Assembly (NCBI GenBank): GCA_014804285.1
Contig: JAAVAA010000069.1
Span: 47,276-93,481 of the forward strand
Reading direction: 5' to 3'
Length of the DNA: 46,206 nucleotides
Source: Lachnospiraceae bacterium
Lineage (GTDB): Bacteria; Bacillota; Clostridia; Lachnospirales; Lachnospiraceae
The notes beneath the pieces were generated by a model, which was given only the letters and a program-made list of their open reading frames with translations, had not been told where the DNA came from and ran no database searches. Positions 31,761 through 41,435 of the stretch are shown in pieces. A program made the position numbers and the translations under genes. Within the stretch, counting starts at the first letter, position 1. The number at the start of each line of letters is the position of its first letter.

Positions 31761-32189
31761 ATGGAGAAAAAGGAAGTAGAAGGGACATTGCAGGAGCCTC
31801 CTGTATCAGAAAATCAGGAAGCGGAAGAAATCATAGAGCGACCTTATACGCTGCGTAAACTGAAAGATCATGATTTATTCACGCTGCTTAAAATTTTAAA
31901 GAAAATCGGCATTAAGGATTGTAAGGAAGCATTCATTCAGGTTGCTTCCGGCGAAAAAACACTGAAACAGATCGGTATTATGGCTTCCTTTGACATAGCA
32001 GATATCCTGATCGGGAATCTGGCAAAGGTTGAAGAGGAAACCTATGAAATGTGGTCAGATATTTCAGGCATTCCGGTGGAAGAGATGAAAGATATGGAAT
32101 TCGGTACACTTCCGCTCATGATCATGGATACTTTTTCAGAGGCACGAAATACAAGTTTTTTCAGGGTGCTCTCCAAATTTCTTTCGTAG
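31761..32189 (+). CDS. Tail assembly chaperone, short form (gpG-like)
   Basis: A protein of 142 residues. It has a disordered acidic start and a helical domain (RPYTLRKLKDHDLFTLLKIL, IMASFDIADILIGNLAKVEE). It occupies the lambda gpG position before the tape measure. Most ribosomes end here; a fraction slips back one base at 32156-32162 and makes the longer product. Confidence 0.85.
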   Translation: MEKKEVEGTLQEPPVSENQEAEEIIERPYTLRKLKDHDLFTLLKILKKIGIKDCKEAFIQVASGEKTLKQIGIMASFDIADILIGNLAKVEEETYEMWSDISGIPVEEMKDMEFGTLPLMIMDTFSEARNTSFFRVLSKFLS

Positions 32190-32518
32190 GTGAATTTGAA
32201 TTCATGGACTTGCTGTATTCCAGATACGCAAGTCCTGCTGAATTCATGAAATCTTATATTGAACAGGGCAGATTTGGGGAATTTGTAGCTAATATCCTTG
32301 AAATGGATATGAAGCGGAAAAAGGAAAACGCCCAAAAAGATGAAGATAATAAACTGTGGCTTGCATATATCCACAGTATGACCGATCAGTCATTCCAGGA
32401 TTGGAAAAAAGGACTGATGCAGAACCAAGAACCTGTATCCTATTCGATGTCGGATAAACAGGTTGATGCAGTGAAACAGCAGGCAAGGGGAATCTTGAAT
32501 AAGTTTTCCCCTGTATAA
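31761..32518 (+). CDS. Tail assembly chaperone, -1 frameshift product (gpGT-like)
   Basis: Reading through the slippery TTTTTTC joins the short chaperone to a second frame that runs to 32518 (FFQGALQISFVGEFEFMDLL, then a helical, charged end KQQARGILNKFSPV). The joined protein is about 252 residues. The second frame has no ribosome site of its own. In lambda-type phages the T part binds the tail tube subunit while G coats the tape measure. Confidence 0.85.
32156..32162 (+). promoter_or_regulatory. Programmed -1 ribosomal frameshift site
   Basis: TTTTTTC in register T TTT TTC (codons AGT TTT TTC), near the end of the short chaperone. The -1 frame after it matches the second reading frame exactly. 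Confidence 0.85.
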
Positions 32519-32520
32519 TT

Positions 32521-32555
32521 AATGCACCGGTAAATTATTTATCGGTGCATTTTTA
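32521..32555 (+). terminator. Terminator before the tape measure gene
   Basis: ATGCACCG/CGGTGCAT stem extended by TAAAT/ATTTA, followed by TTTTTAA. It may balance chaperone and tape measure expression. Confidence 0.75.
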
Positions 32556-32625
32556 AGGCGCATATAAGGGAAGGGCTGGCTTGGAATCAGCTCTTCATTT
32601 ATTTCATAGAGAAGGGATCTTCATA

Positions 32626-35034
32626 ATGGAACTATTTAAGTTATTTGGAACAATAGCAGTCAAGAATACGGAAGCTAATAGTGCAATTGATCAAACAACG
32701 AATAAGGCACAGTCCTTTTCCCAGAAGTTGTCAGATAGGTTTGAAGATGTGGGGGCAAAGGCAACAAAGCTTGGAACAAAGTTGAGCCTTGGATTAACAG
32801 CACCAATTACCTTGATTGGAACAAAAGCCATACAGGCTACAGCTGATTTTGAGTCTGCCATGTCAGAAGTCGGTGCAATCTCAGGTGCAACGGGTGATGA
32901 TCTTGCAGCGTTAGAGAATAAGGCTAAAGAGATGGGGGAAACAACAAAGTTTTCTGCATCAGAGTCAGCCGAAGCCCTTAAATATATGGCTATGGCTGGT
33001 TGGAAAACATCTGACATGTTAGAGGGACTGGAAGGAATTATGAACCTTGTAGCAGCTTCTGGCGAAGATTTAGGAACTACATCTGATATTGTGACAGATG
33101 CACTGACCGCATTTGGAATGACTGCTTCAGATAGTGGACATTTTGCGGATATTCTGGCAACGGCATCTAGTAACGCAAACACAAATGTTTCAATGATGGG
33201 GGAAACCTTTAAATATGTTGCCCCCGTAGCAGGTGCACTAGGGTATAGTGCAGAAGATACAGCGGAAGCGATAGGGCTCATGGCGAATGCTGGTATTAAG
33301 TCATCACAGGCTGGTACTTCGTTGCGTAGTATCCTTACAAATCTTCAAGGGGAAGTTGAGTTTACTGGTGCGCAATTTGGGGAAATGACCATACAGACTA
33401 CAAATGCAGATGGCAGTATGCGCAGTCTTGGTGAAATACTTGGAGATTGCAGGACTGCATTTTCTATGATGTCAGAATCGGAAAAGGCATCGAATGCAGA
33501 AATGGTAGTTGGTAAGGAAGCCATGAGCGGTTTTTTGGCTATCATGAATGCTGCACCAGAAGATATTGATAAGCTCAATAATGCAATCAGTAATTGTGAT
33601 GGTTCAGCGAAAGAAATGGCAGATACAATGAATGATAATCTATCTGGTCAGATTACATTGCTCAAATCTCAGTTAGAAGGGCTTGCAATTCAGTTTGTAA
33701 CGCTTATCATGCCATATCTCAAGCAAGGAGTAGAGTGGCTTTCTAAAATTTGTGATTGGATAGCTGGTCTTGATGATGGCACTAAGAAGATGATTATAAC
33801 GGTAGCTGCGGTTCTGGCTGCTGCTGGTCCTGTACTGATCTTTTTTGGAAAAGTATCCAGTGGGATAGGTGAAATCATCAAAGTTGGTGGCTTATTGATT
33901 GGCGGCATCGGGAAACTATCACCTGCCATATCCGGAATAATGGGTATTGGTAGTAAGCTGATAGGCGGCATCGGTGGATTAATTGGGAAGGTCACTGGTG
34001 GTGGTGGTCTGATAGCTGCTTTGGGTGCAATCCCAGCCCCTGTATGGATTGTTATTGGTATATTTGCAGCTCTGGTGGCAGCAGGTGTCCTGATCTACAA
34101 AAATTGGGACGAAATTAAGGAATGGGCTGGGAAAGCTTGGGGGAAAATTACAGAAATAATCGGTGGAGCGGTTGATGGAATTAAAAATTTCTTTTCTGGA
34201 ATCATCGAAAAAGCCGAAGAATTGAAGGATAAGGTGGTTAACAAGGCAAAGGAATTAAAAGATGGAACTGTTGAAAAGTTCCATGAGCTGAAAGAGAAAA
34301 CTGCTGAAAAAATTGAGAACCTTAAAGAGAGCGCTTCCAATAAGTTTAATCAGCTTAAGGAAAGTGCAACTGAAAAGGTAAACAGCTTGAAGGAAAAAGC
34401 GGTATCCAAATTCCAGGAATTAAGGGATAAGGCATCTGAAAAAATTGACTCATTGAAAGAAAAAGGAATGACCGGATTTGAAGCATTAAAGACAGGAGCA
34501 CTTCAAAAGTTTGATAACCTAAAATCCGGTGTGACTGAAAAATTAGACGCAGTAAAGAGCTTTGTTTCAAATACCGTTCAAAAATTGAAAGACTTTTTTA
34601 AGTTTGATTGGAGTCTTCCTAAGATTAAACTGCCGCATTTTAGTATGGAAGGAAGCTTTTCACTGAATCCGCCATCTATACCGCATATAGGCGTTGAATG
34701 GTATAAGAAAGCTATGGACAATCCTCTTGTTATGGATAAGCCAACAGCGTTTGGAATCAATGCATCTGGCCAGATCATGGCAGGAGGGGAAGCAGGAAGC
34801 GAAGTGGTAAGTGGAACACAGACGCTGATGAATATGATTTCGGCAGCAGTAGCAGAAAATAATGATCAGTTATATGAAGTAATGAATAAGCTCTATAATT
34901 TATTGGTTGAATATCTTCCTGCACTTGCCAATATGCAAATGGTCCTTGATTCGGGTGTACTGGTGGGTGAGCTTGCACAGCCGATGAATGAAGAACTTGG
35001 GCGGATCACACATATGAGGGGGAGGCGGAATTGA
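32626..35034 (+). CDS. Tail tape measure protein (TP901 family)
   Basis: A protein of 802 residues that sets tail length. The N-terminal TP901-type core has TADFESAMSEVGAISGATGD and MAMAGWKTSDMLEGLEGIMN. Two hydrophobic regions (about 390-420 and 460-495) may insert in the host membrane. Residues about 520-640 are an unusually regular amphipathic repeat of 11-14 residues (KEKTAEKIENLKES, KEKAVSKFQELRDK) like a long coiled coil. The ATG at 32626 follows GAAGGGA; an upstream TTG at 32581 is rejected. By the usual rule the tail should be roughly 120 nm. Confidence 0.92.
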   Translation: MELFKLFGTIAVKNTEANSAIDQTTNKAQSFSQKLSDRFEDVGAKATKLGTKLSLGLTAPITLIGTKAIQATADFESAMSEVGAISGATGDDLAALENKAKEMGETTKFSASESAEALKYMAMAGWKTSDMLEGLEGIMNLVAASGEDLGTTSDIVTDALTAFGMTASDSGHFADILATASSNANTNVSMMGETFKYVAPVAGALGYSAEDTAEAIGLMANAGIKSSQAGTSLRSILTNLQGEVEFTGAQFGEMTIQTTNADGSMRSLGEILGDCRTAFSMMSESEKASNAEMVVGKEAMSGFLAIMNAAPEDIDKLNNAISNCDGSAKEMADTMNDNLSGQITLLKSQLEGLAIQFVTLIMPYLKQGVEWLSKICDWIAGLDDGTKKMIITVAAVLAAAGPVLIFFGKVSSGIGEIIKVGGLLIGGIGKLSPAISGIMGIGSKLIGGIGGLIGKVTGGGGLIAALGAIPAPVWIVIGIFAALVAAGVLIYKNWDEIKEWAGKAWGKITEIIGGAVDGIKNFFSGIIEKAEELKDKVVNKAKELKDGTVEKFHELKEKTAEKIENLKESASNKFNQLKESATEKVNSLKEKAVSKFQELRDKASEKIDSLKEKGMTGFEALKTGALQKFDNLKSGVTEKLDAVKSFVSNTVQKLKDFFKFDWSLPKIKLPHFSMEGSFSLNPPSIPHIGVEWYKKAMDNPLVMDKPTAFGINASGQIMAGGEAGSEVVSGTQTLMNMISAAVAENNDQLYEVMNKLYNLLVEYLPALANMQMVLDSGVLVGELAQPMNEELGRITHMRGRRN

Positions 35035-35663
35035 TGATGCATGGTGCAATATTCGGAAATAAGCGCTCAAAAGAAGATTATGGAGCTGTCATGAACTATG
35101 CACGGATAACACCGCCTTCCGTAAAGGAAAATTATGTAGATATTGCCGGCGGTGATTCTTCCATAGATTTAACAGAAGCAGTGGGCGGTGTAGTGTTTGA
35201 TGATGGGAAGATCAGTTTTAAGTTCACACTATTTGATGTGGAACATAAAGAAAAAATGAAAAATGACCTGCATGGGAAAAGACTGAGAATAGTGCTGGAA
35301 AGGGAGCCTGACTTCTACTATGAAGGAAGACTTTCTTTTATCAGTGAATCACAGACCGGGAGTATCTATGAGCTATGCATGGAGGCAAGGGTAAATCCTT
35401 ATAAGATGGAAAATCAGATTACGATCCATGACGAAGAGGTGAAAGCAGCAAAGGAAATCATCATATTGAATGAGAGAATGCCGGCTATGCCGGTAATAAC
35501 GATCAGAGGAAATATCAATATAAGTTATGCTGGTATTAGTTTTTCCTTGAAAACAGGTATTTATGAGATACCGGAAATTACGTTCCGGGAAGGAATTAAC
35601 AGATTAAAGGTATCCGGGAATGGAAGTATCCGGATTGAATACAGAAAGGGGAGATTGATTTGA
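35034..35663 (+). CDS. Distal tail protein (Dit)
   Basis: A hub protein of 209 residues at the tail tip. The N-terminal belt domain has GAVMNYARITPPSVKENYVD and SFKFTLFDVEHKEKM, and the C-terminal part is galectin-like (MPVITIRGNINISYAGISFS). TGATG overlap with the tape measure stop couples translation. It is shorter than many Dit proteins and has no inserted carbohydrate module. Confidence 0.82.
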   Translation: MMHGAIFGNKRSKEDYGAVMNYARITPPSVKENYVDIAGGDSSIDLTEAVGGVVFDDGKISFKFTLFDVEHKEKMKNDLHGKRLRIVLEREPDFYYEGRLSFISESQTGSIYELCMEARVNPYKMENQITIHDEEVKAAKEIIILNERMPAMPVITIRGNINISYAGISFSLKTGIYEIPEITFREGINRLKVSGNGSIRIEYRKGRLI

Positions 35664-37537
35664 TAATCATTAAAAATGGTGAAAGGCAGATCTATCACCC
35701 TCAGAACCCTAATCTGAAACTGATCAGTCCCAAACTTACCCTTGAAGACAATGCAGCCGGAAGCCTCACCTTCAAAATCTATGATAGCAATTTGAATTAC
35801 AGTACCATCAGAAAACTGTATCCGGTCGTGTCAGTGGCAAGAGACGGCGAAACCTTGTTTAAAGGAAGAGTAATCTCTGATAAGAAAGACTTTTACAATG
35901 GAAAATCGGTGGAAGTGGAGGGAAAGCTTGCTTTTTTCAATGACTCTTATATGGAACCCTTTTCCTTTTCTGGAAGTCCTGTAGATCTGTTTAAGATGAT
36001 CATAGAAAATCATAACGCTCAGGTGATGGAATGGCAGCAGTTTAAGGTCGGGAAGGTGACAGTAGTTGATCCGAATGATTACATCGTAAGGAGCAGCGAA
36101 AATGTTATTAATTCGTGGAACGCTTTAAAGGATAAATGCTTTAAATCTTCTTTAGGCGGTCATATCCGCATACGCTATGAAGATGATGGTGACTACATTG
36201 ACTGGCTGGACGATTATGAAACAGTATCGAAACAGAGCATTGAGTTTGCCAAAAATATGATTGATATGTCCTTGGAAGTAGATGCCACGGAAACTTATTC
36301 AGCGATCAGACCAATCGGAGCAGAGGTGGACGGTGTCAAGATTGATATTTCGTCTGTGAATGACGGGAAGCCCTATCTTGTGAATGAGGAAAAGGCTGCT
36401 GAATATGGGATCATTTTCGCGCCGGAAAACGAATCCACATGGGAAGACGTAACGTTGCCCCAAAATCTTCTTAAAAAGGCAAAAGATAAACTGTTCGGTT
36501 CCTTCATTACCTTGAATGAGACTTATGAGATTAAAGCGGTTGATCTGCATCTGACAGATGAAAAAATCGAAGCTTTAAATATCTGTGAATATGTACCGGT
36601 AATCAGCAGGCTGCACGGGATAAATGGAAATTATCTGCTAAGTAAAGCGGATATCAGTATCGCAGAACCGCAAAATTCCATTTTTTATCTTGGCTCTAGT
36701 AAAAGAGTGTTCAGTGATATGAACAGCGGTGGAACGGTGGTTGTTTCTACTCCCAAAAATATCAGTTCATTTAAGAATGATGCCGGGTATATTTCAGAAG
36801 AAAAGACAGAAGAAATCCTTTCTGACTATACCAAGACAGAAGATGTAGAAGAGATTGTCAGCAAGGCAGTATCACAGATACCCAGCGGAGAAAATGGTCT
36901 TTCTGCTTATGAAATTGCTGTGATTTATGGTTTTAATGGTACAGAAGCAGAATGGCTTGATTCCCTTAAGGGGGAAGACGGAGATCCCGGCATTACGCCA
37001 ACAATTGGCGAAAATGGGAATTGGTTCATTGGTGAAACAGATACCGGAATTCCCTGCAAAGGTGAAGATGGATTTGCTCCAACCATTGAGGTAGGTACCG
37101 TGACAACCGGCGATCCGGGGACACAGGCAACGGTAGAAGCAAGAGCAGGCGATTCTGAAACGGAAAAGGTTATATTTCTTGATTTTGTGATACCAAGAGG
37201 TGAAAAAGGAGATCCGGGAAGCTCCGGTGGAAGTGGTGATGGAAATCCTGAAACTGACCAAGATATTTTAAGTAAATTAAATGAAATTATAGATAGGGTA
37301 GGTGGATTTTCATTTGGTTATACGGAAGATGGTAAGCCAGGATTCAAAGAACCCGGCAGTGAAATTTTTAGGTCATTTGGTTCAGAAAGTATGGAGGAAG
37401 AGATGTATAAAATAGCAACAAATATTCAGTTATACATGCAGCCGTTAATTTCTAATGTTGTTGCAGTAGAGGAAGAAATAAGTCCTGTTATTGCGGAAAG
37501 CGTACAAATTGAAGCAATAAGTGCAGAAATTTTATAA
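35660..37537 (+). CDS. Tail-tip protein (prophage endopeptidase/Tal type) with collagen-like segment
   Basis: A protein of 625 residues. Residues 1 to about 370 are the gp27-like Tal N-terminus (ISPKLTLEDNAAGSLTFKIY, WNALKDKCFKSSLGGHIRIR). Then comes a linker with collagen-like triplets (GEDGDPG, GEKGDPG) and a repeated 'GENGLSAYEIAVIYGFNGTE' module, common in Clostridia tail proteins. The last 60 residues are AT-rich and helical. The start is TTG at 35660 behind GGGGAG, overlapping the Dit stop. No catalytic peptidoglycan domain is visible. Confidence 0.8.
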   Translation: MIIIKNGERQIYHPQNPNLKLISPKLTLEDNAAGSLTFKIYDSNLNYSTIRKLYPVVSVARDGETLFKGRVISDKKDFYNGKSVEVEGKLAFFNDSYMEPFSFSGSPVDLFKMIIENHNAQVMEWQQFKVGKVTVVDPNDYIVRSSENVINSWNALKDKCFKSSLGGHIRIRYEDDGDYIDWLDDYETVSKQSIEFAKNMIDMSLEVDATETYSAIRPIGAEVDGVKIDISSVNDGKPYLVNEEKAAEYGIIFAPENESTWEDVTLPQNLLKKAKDKLFGSFITLNETYEIKAVDLHLTDEKIEALNICEYVPVISRLHGINGNYLLSKADISIAEPQNSIFYLGSSKRVFSDMNSGGTVVVSTPKNISSFKNDAGYISEEKTEEILSDYTKTEDVEEIVSKAVSQIPSGENGLSAYEIAVIYGFNGTEAEWLDSLKGEDGDPGITPTIGENGNWFIGETDTGIPCKGEDGFAPTIEVGTVTTGDPGTQATVEARAGDSETEKVIFLDFVIPRGEKGDPGSSGGSGDGNPETDQDILSKLNEIIDRVGGFSFGYTEDGKPGFKEPGSEIFRSFGSESMEEEMYKIATNIQLYMQPLISNVVAVEEEISPVIAESVQIEAISAEIL

Positions 37538-37553
37538 AGGGGGGATAAAAGAA

Positions 37554-38357
37554 ATGTTTAAAGAAAAATTATATTCTGGAACGTTTACAAAAGCTTCAAC
37601 AACAAAAGCGGTTACAAGAGTTCCAGAAACAACAACGGTTACAACTAATATAGAAAAAACAAATATAATATGTAATGCTCTGTTAGATTTTTTGACAGAA
37701 TGTGGGGTTGATGTAAGTTATGAGGAGGAAAGCCTAATTATTTATATATGTGGACTTCCTGTGATTTTTTATTTTCAAGGTAGTTATATGTATTACTCAA
37801 ATATCTATGTTGGAGGGTGCACGATTGTAACTGGAAGTTCTACAAATACAGTTATTTTTAACAGTAGTGGGGAATACAAATTTAAGTTAACATTGATTGG
37901 AGAGCCAACAGGATTCTTTTCAATTTTAATATCAAATATGAATTTAACATATACTGCTTCGGCGAATCAGATAAATTTTGTAAATCTTGAAAATATTTTA
38001 GAAAACCAACAATATGCTGGAATAAATTCAGGAACAAATTCCAGTGCGTTTTATGTATTTAAGAAAACCCCAATTTTATCTATGAATCCAAGTAATTCGA
38101 ATACAACTACATTATTTGGTTCAAGTTATACTATGTCAGAAAACGAAAAAAATGTTTTGGGAAATCAAGGAAAATATCCTTTAATTCAGAAATTTATAGG
38201 ACCTTATAAACTTTTGAATTGCTATGAATTTGTAAAAACGAATGAAATAAATAATTATTCGACTCCAAGTCAAAGTGGAGGAACATTTTATAAAATCGAT
38301 AATAAAATTTATATGACAAATTCAAGTTATGCATTAGTTGAATGCGTAACACCATAA
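37554..38357 (+). CDS. Variable tail-fibre-region protein, very AT-rich
   Basis: A protein of 267 residues without recognised family. It has a Thr-rich start (KASTTKAVTRVPETTTVTTN), then a beta-rich body rich in Ser, Asn and Tyr, as in fibre or baseplate decoration proteins. Base composition is clearly more AT-rich than the neighbouring tail genes, pointing to recent exchange. GGGGGGAT precedes the ATG. It may bind the host surface. Confidence 0.6.
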   Translation: MFKEKLYSGTFTKASTTKAVTRVPETTTVTTNIEKTNIICNALLDFLTECGVDVSYEEESLIIYICGLPVIFYFQGSYMYYSNIYVGGCTIVTGSSTNTVIFNSSGEYKFKLTLIGEPTGFFSILISNMNLTYTASANQINFVNLENILENQQYAGINSGTNSSAFYVFKKTPILSMNPSNSNTTTLFGSSYTMSENEKNVLGNQGKYPLIQKFIGPYKLLNCYEFVKTNEINNYSTPSQSGGTFYKIDNKIYMTNSSYALVECVTP

Positions 38358-38368
38358 TGGAGGGAACA

Positions 38369-39169
38369 ATGGCACAAATAAAACTTTTATTAGAGAAGCA
38401 GTTACTTACAATTCAGAATATGGAAATTATAGCTTCCGGGGATAGTAATTTTGATTCCTGCAAGTTTACATTTGATGAAACATGGGACGGATTTGTCAAA
38501 ACAGGGGTCTTCTATCAGGACAAGTCAAATGTACAGTATGCGGTTCTTGGAAATGATGATACCTGCATGATTCCGGCAGCAGCAATGGCAAGGGCAGGAC
38601 GAATGTACATAGGCGTGTTTGGAATTAAGGACACAGCGGTTGTTACTTCTACACTTGGGACAATAGATATTAAAGAGGGAGCAATATCCGGCGGTAATAT
38701 ATCTACAGAGCCGACAGATGATGTTTTCTTGGCCATCATTGCACAGTACCAGCGGATTGTGGAAATGATAAGTCAGTATGAAGCTACGACGGCACAGTTC
38801 AATATACAGATTGCAGAGCAGAATGCCATTCTTGAAACATTAAATGCTTTTGAAGTGATGGAGCTGATGCAAAAGCTGGAACTGATCGAAGACCGGATGA
38901 TAAACTACACCAATGTTGCTAAAGAAATCATGAGCAGGGAAGTAGTTATCAGAGATGTTCCAATTAAATTTGTAAATAAGGTATGCAAGGTAGAGAATGA
39001 CGCCATTACAGCTGATTCGCTATGTGACGTCTATTTTGATGAATACTCTTTTGAGATTGCATCAAAGGCACTGATCATGCCGGTATCATATGATGGGTAC
39101 ATAGAACTGACCAGTTCCATTGATATCCAGGAAGAATTGACCGCAAATATACTTGTCAGGAGGAATTAA
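38369..39169 (+). CDS. Baseplate upper protein-like (BppU N-terminus)
   Basis: A protein of 266 residues. The first 115 residues (CKFTFDETWDGFVKTGVFYQ, PAAAMARAGRMYIGVFG) match the N-terminal domain of BppU-type baseplate proteins that attach receptor-binding parts to the tail tip. A coiled-coil stalk follows (IAQYQRIVEMISQYEATTAQ), then a small beta domain. GGAGGGAAC precedes the ATG. Confidence 0.7.
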   Translation: MAQIKLLLEKQLLTIQNMEIIASGDSNFDSCKFTFDETWDGFVKTGVFYQDKSNVQYAVLGNDDTCMIPAAAMARAGRMYIGVFGIKDTAVVTSTLGTIDIKEGAISGGNISTEPTDDVFLAIIAQYQRIVEMISQYEATTAQFNIQIAEQNAILETLNAFEVMELMQKLELIEDRMINYTNVAKEIMSREVVIRDVPIKFVNKVCKVENDAITADSLCDVYFDEYSFEIASKALIMPVSYDGYIELTSSIDIQEELTANILVRRN

Positions 39170-39171
39170 GC

Positions 39172-40662
39172 ATGTTAGGAAAAACAAATATAACCACCTT
39201 GTCAGAAGGTGCAATCGTAACTGAAGTTGAAGACTTTAAATGGATACAGATGCAGTCTGGTGTATATGGAAACTTTGTGAAAGCAATCTATAAAAATGAT
39301 TATCTGGTTGCCATCACAGCAGATGGAACTATTGCCTATACAATAGATGGGGAAGTGTGGCAGGTTTCTGTTCTGGAATATGAAGATTGCAAGCTGAATG
39401 ATATTGAGTGGGATGGGAGCAGGTTTATACTGGTTGGAAGTCATACAGATACGATAGAAACATTTACTTCGACCTATGGATTAATATTGTTTACAGATGA
39501 TTTTGTAACTTATATAAAGGCTGACATAAAAAATAATGATGATGAATACAAGGACTATGGAAAGTATAATGCTGAATATTATGCGGTTTATATACAAAAT
39601 GGAAAATATTTTATTTTAGCAAATAGACGGTCGTCTAAAATATATTACGAATTGTATTTATATAAAGGTGACTTGATAAATGCTTGGGAAAATAGTGTCA
39701 AAATGCATAATCATAATGTTAATGTTGGGGCAGTTACGATAGCAAAGAATTCGAGTGAAATGTTAGTTTGCGTTAATGCAGAAAATAATGGAACAGGTTC
39801 ATATCATGGCTATCCCAATTATGTTTATAAAGTAAACGGTGATAATATTGCTGATGTAAAAACATTAGCAATAAAATTTACAAATATTCCGATGGTTTTT
39901 GCGATAGAGTGTAAGGACATTCTTTATTATATGTCAACATTAGCTCTGGATAATTATGAATTTGCAAAGGTGTCAGAAGCTAATGAGACGTTTTTGATGA
40001 GCACAGAGAAAAACTATGCGTTTAAAAGTGGTGTATATTTTAATAGCTGTGAACTATTCATTAACAATCACGAAATACTGATTGTAAAGAAAGGAGAGAG
40101 CATAGCTGACAAAACCCTAGATGATCTGATAGAGATTGCCCCAGAACTTACAATGAATTGCATTACGAAAGCATTTGGTCAGCTCTACATATTTGGAAAT
40201 CAGGGGGCAATCCTGAAATCAAGTGTTGAAACCAATAATGAAAGTGCAATTACTGTGCAGACAATATCAGCCAAGAAGGCACTCTCAGATGCAAAGCAAT
40301 ATGCAGATAAAAAGATTGCAGAGTCAGGATGCTTTCAGCCGGGAGATATTATAAACTTAAGTCCGAATCTTCCTTTTGCCGGATATATAACAGGTGGAAA
40401 AACGCAGATTCTATGTACCATTCCGCTTCCCAAAATAGCTGAGGGAAGAACCATAAGCTTGGAAGGAACTCTCACAGTTCGTGGAATGCAGGAATATGTA
40501 TTAAATCGGGTTGATATGTCAGATTATAATATTAGCATTACACCAACTCATAGTTTTCTTCATTTGATTATAGAAAATAAAGATAAGAGTGCTTTTAGCG
40601 GAAACAATAATTGTCCTTTAGCTATATCATTCGAATATGGTCTTAAGATAACTTTTTCGTAA
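39172..40662 (+). CDS. Tail fibre protein with beta-propeller-like repeats
   Basis: A protein of 496 residues. Repeats such as NDYLVAITADGTIAYTIDGE, DIEWDGSRFILVGSH and LYIFGNQGAILKS resemble BNR/Asp-box blades of a propeller. A C-terminal AKKALSDAKQYADKKIAESG stalk leads to a final beta domain. The stretch at about 39480-39970 is AT-rich compared with both ends, which suggests an exchanged binding domain. Probably the host-recognition fibre. Confidence 0.65.
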   Translation: MLGKTNITTLSEGAIVTEVEDFKWIQMQSGVYGNFVKAIYKNDYLVAITADGTIAYTIDGEVWQVSVLEYEDCKLNDIEWDGSRFILVGSHTDTIETFTSTYGLILFTDDFVTYIKADIKNNDDEYKDYGKYNAEYYAVYIQNGKYFILANRRSSKIYYELYLYKGDLINAWENSVKMHNHNVNVGAVTIAKNSSEMLVCVNAENNGTGSYHGYPNYVYKVNGDNIADVKTLAIKFTNIPMVFAIECKDILYYMSTLALDNYEFAKVSEANETFLMSTEKNYAFKSGVYFNSCELFINNHEILIVKKGESIADKTLDDLIEIAPELTMNCITKAFGQLYIFGNQGAILKSSVETNNESAITVQTISAKKALSDAKQYADKKIAESGCFQPGDIINLSPNLPFAGYITGGKTQILCTIPLPKIAEGRTISLEGTLTVRGMQEYVLNRVDMSDYNISITPTHSFLHLIIENKDKSAFSGNNNCPLAISFEYGLKITFS

Positions 40663-40711
40663 TATATAAGGATTGCGGCGTTGGGAAGGTTAACAACAGA
40701 ATAGAAAGTAT

Positions 40712-40746
40712 AAGTCAGATGTAGAAATGCATCTGGCTTTTATTTT
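40712..40746 (+). terminator. Terminator behind the tail module
   Basis: AAGTCAGATG/CATCTGGCTT stem (one wobble) with an 8-base loop and TTTATTTT. It separates tail and lysis genes. Confidence 0.75.
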
Positions 40747-40776
40747 ACCTAAAAGCAGAAGGAAGGAGGGATAAGA

Positions 40777-41049
40777 ATGCCGGATAATAGTTTTGAAAGG
40801 GAAGTTTTAGACCGTCTGATCAAGATAGAAGCAAAGTTGGAAAGCTGGGATAACAGCAAAAAACAAATCTATGATAATCAGCAAGAAATCATCCGTTTGC
40901 AGGAGAAGACGGATCAGCAGCAAAGGGATATTGACGAACTCAGAGACCGTAATAAGTGGCTTGGACGTACAACGACAGGAGCGGCTATATCGGCAGTAGT
41001 GTCCACAATCATTGCCGCTGCTCTTGCATTTTTGCATATGGGTGGATGA
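40777..41049 (+). CDS. xhlA: Hemolysin XhlA-like lysis protein
   Basis: A protein of 90 residues: an N-terminal coiled coil (DRLIKIEAKLESWDNSKKQI, ending RDIDELRDRNKWLGR) and one C-terminal membrane helix (AAISAVVSTIIAAALAFL). This is the XhlA layout; XhlA works with a holin to open the membrane for the lysin. GGAAGGAGGG precedes the ATG. Confidence 0.85.
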   Translation: MPDNSFEREVLDRLIKIEAKLESWDNSKKQIYDNQQEIIRLQEKTDQQQRDIDELRDRNKWLGRTTTGAAISAVVSTIIAAALAFLHMGG

Positions 41050-41114
41050 GGTTAAGATCATCAAGTCAATAATGACTTTTTGATACATAAAAAAATTTAA
41101 GGAGGATATGTAAC

Positions 41115-41360
41115 ATGATGAAAGAAATTAACTGGAAAAGGAAACTGACAAGCAGGAAGTTATGGGCGGCGGTAGCGTCTTTTGTGTCCATGATGATTGT
41201 AGCCACTGGTGGTGCGGAGAATACAGCAACCCAGGTAACAGCCCTGATTATGGCAGGAGCCTCCGTTGTGGCGTACATCATCGGAGAGGGGTTGACTGAT
41301 TCTGCAAATGTCGAAATGGAAGCTGAACAGCTTGAGGAAATTCAGGAGGACGAACAGTAA
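41115..41360 (+). CDS. Phage holin
   Basis: A protein of 81 residues. The start INWKRKLTSRKLWAAVASFV is typical of a Bacillota holin family. Two membrane segments (ASFVSMMIVATGG and ALIMAGASVVAYIIGEG) and an acidic C-terminus follow. It lies between XhlA and the amidase. ATG 41118 is an equal alternative start. Confidence 0.87.
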   Translation: MMKEINWKRKLTSRKLWAAVASFVSMMIVATGGAENTATQVTALIMAGASVVAYIIGEGLTDSANVEMEAEQLEEIQEDEQ

Positions 41361-41376
41361 AATGTACCATATCAAG

Positions 41377-41409
41377 AAAGATCCAGGCATAACAGTCTGG
41401 GTCTTTTTT
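41377..41409 (+). terminator. Terminator between holin and lysin
   Basis: AAGATCCAG/CTGGGTCTT stem (one wobble) followed by six T. It may limit lysin expression relative to holin. Confidence 0.7.
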
Positions 41410-41435
41410 GATGAATGGAAAAGGAGAAAATAATT

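Noticed and set aside
35660..37537. Catalytic tail lysin
   Set aside because: No peptidase, lysozyme or CHAP motif is visible; only the Tal structural N-terminus and collagen-like linkers.
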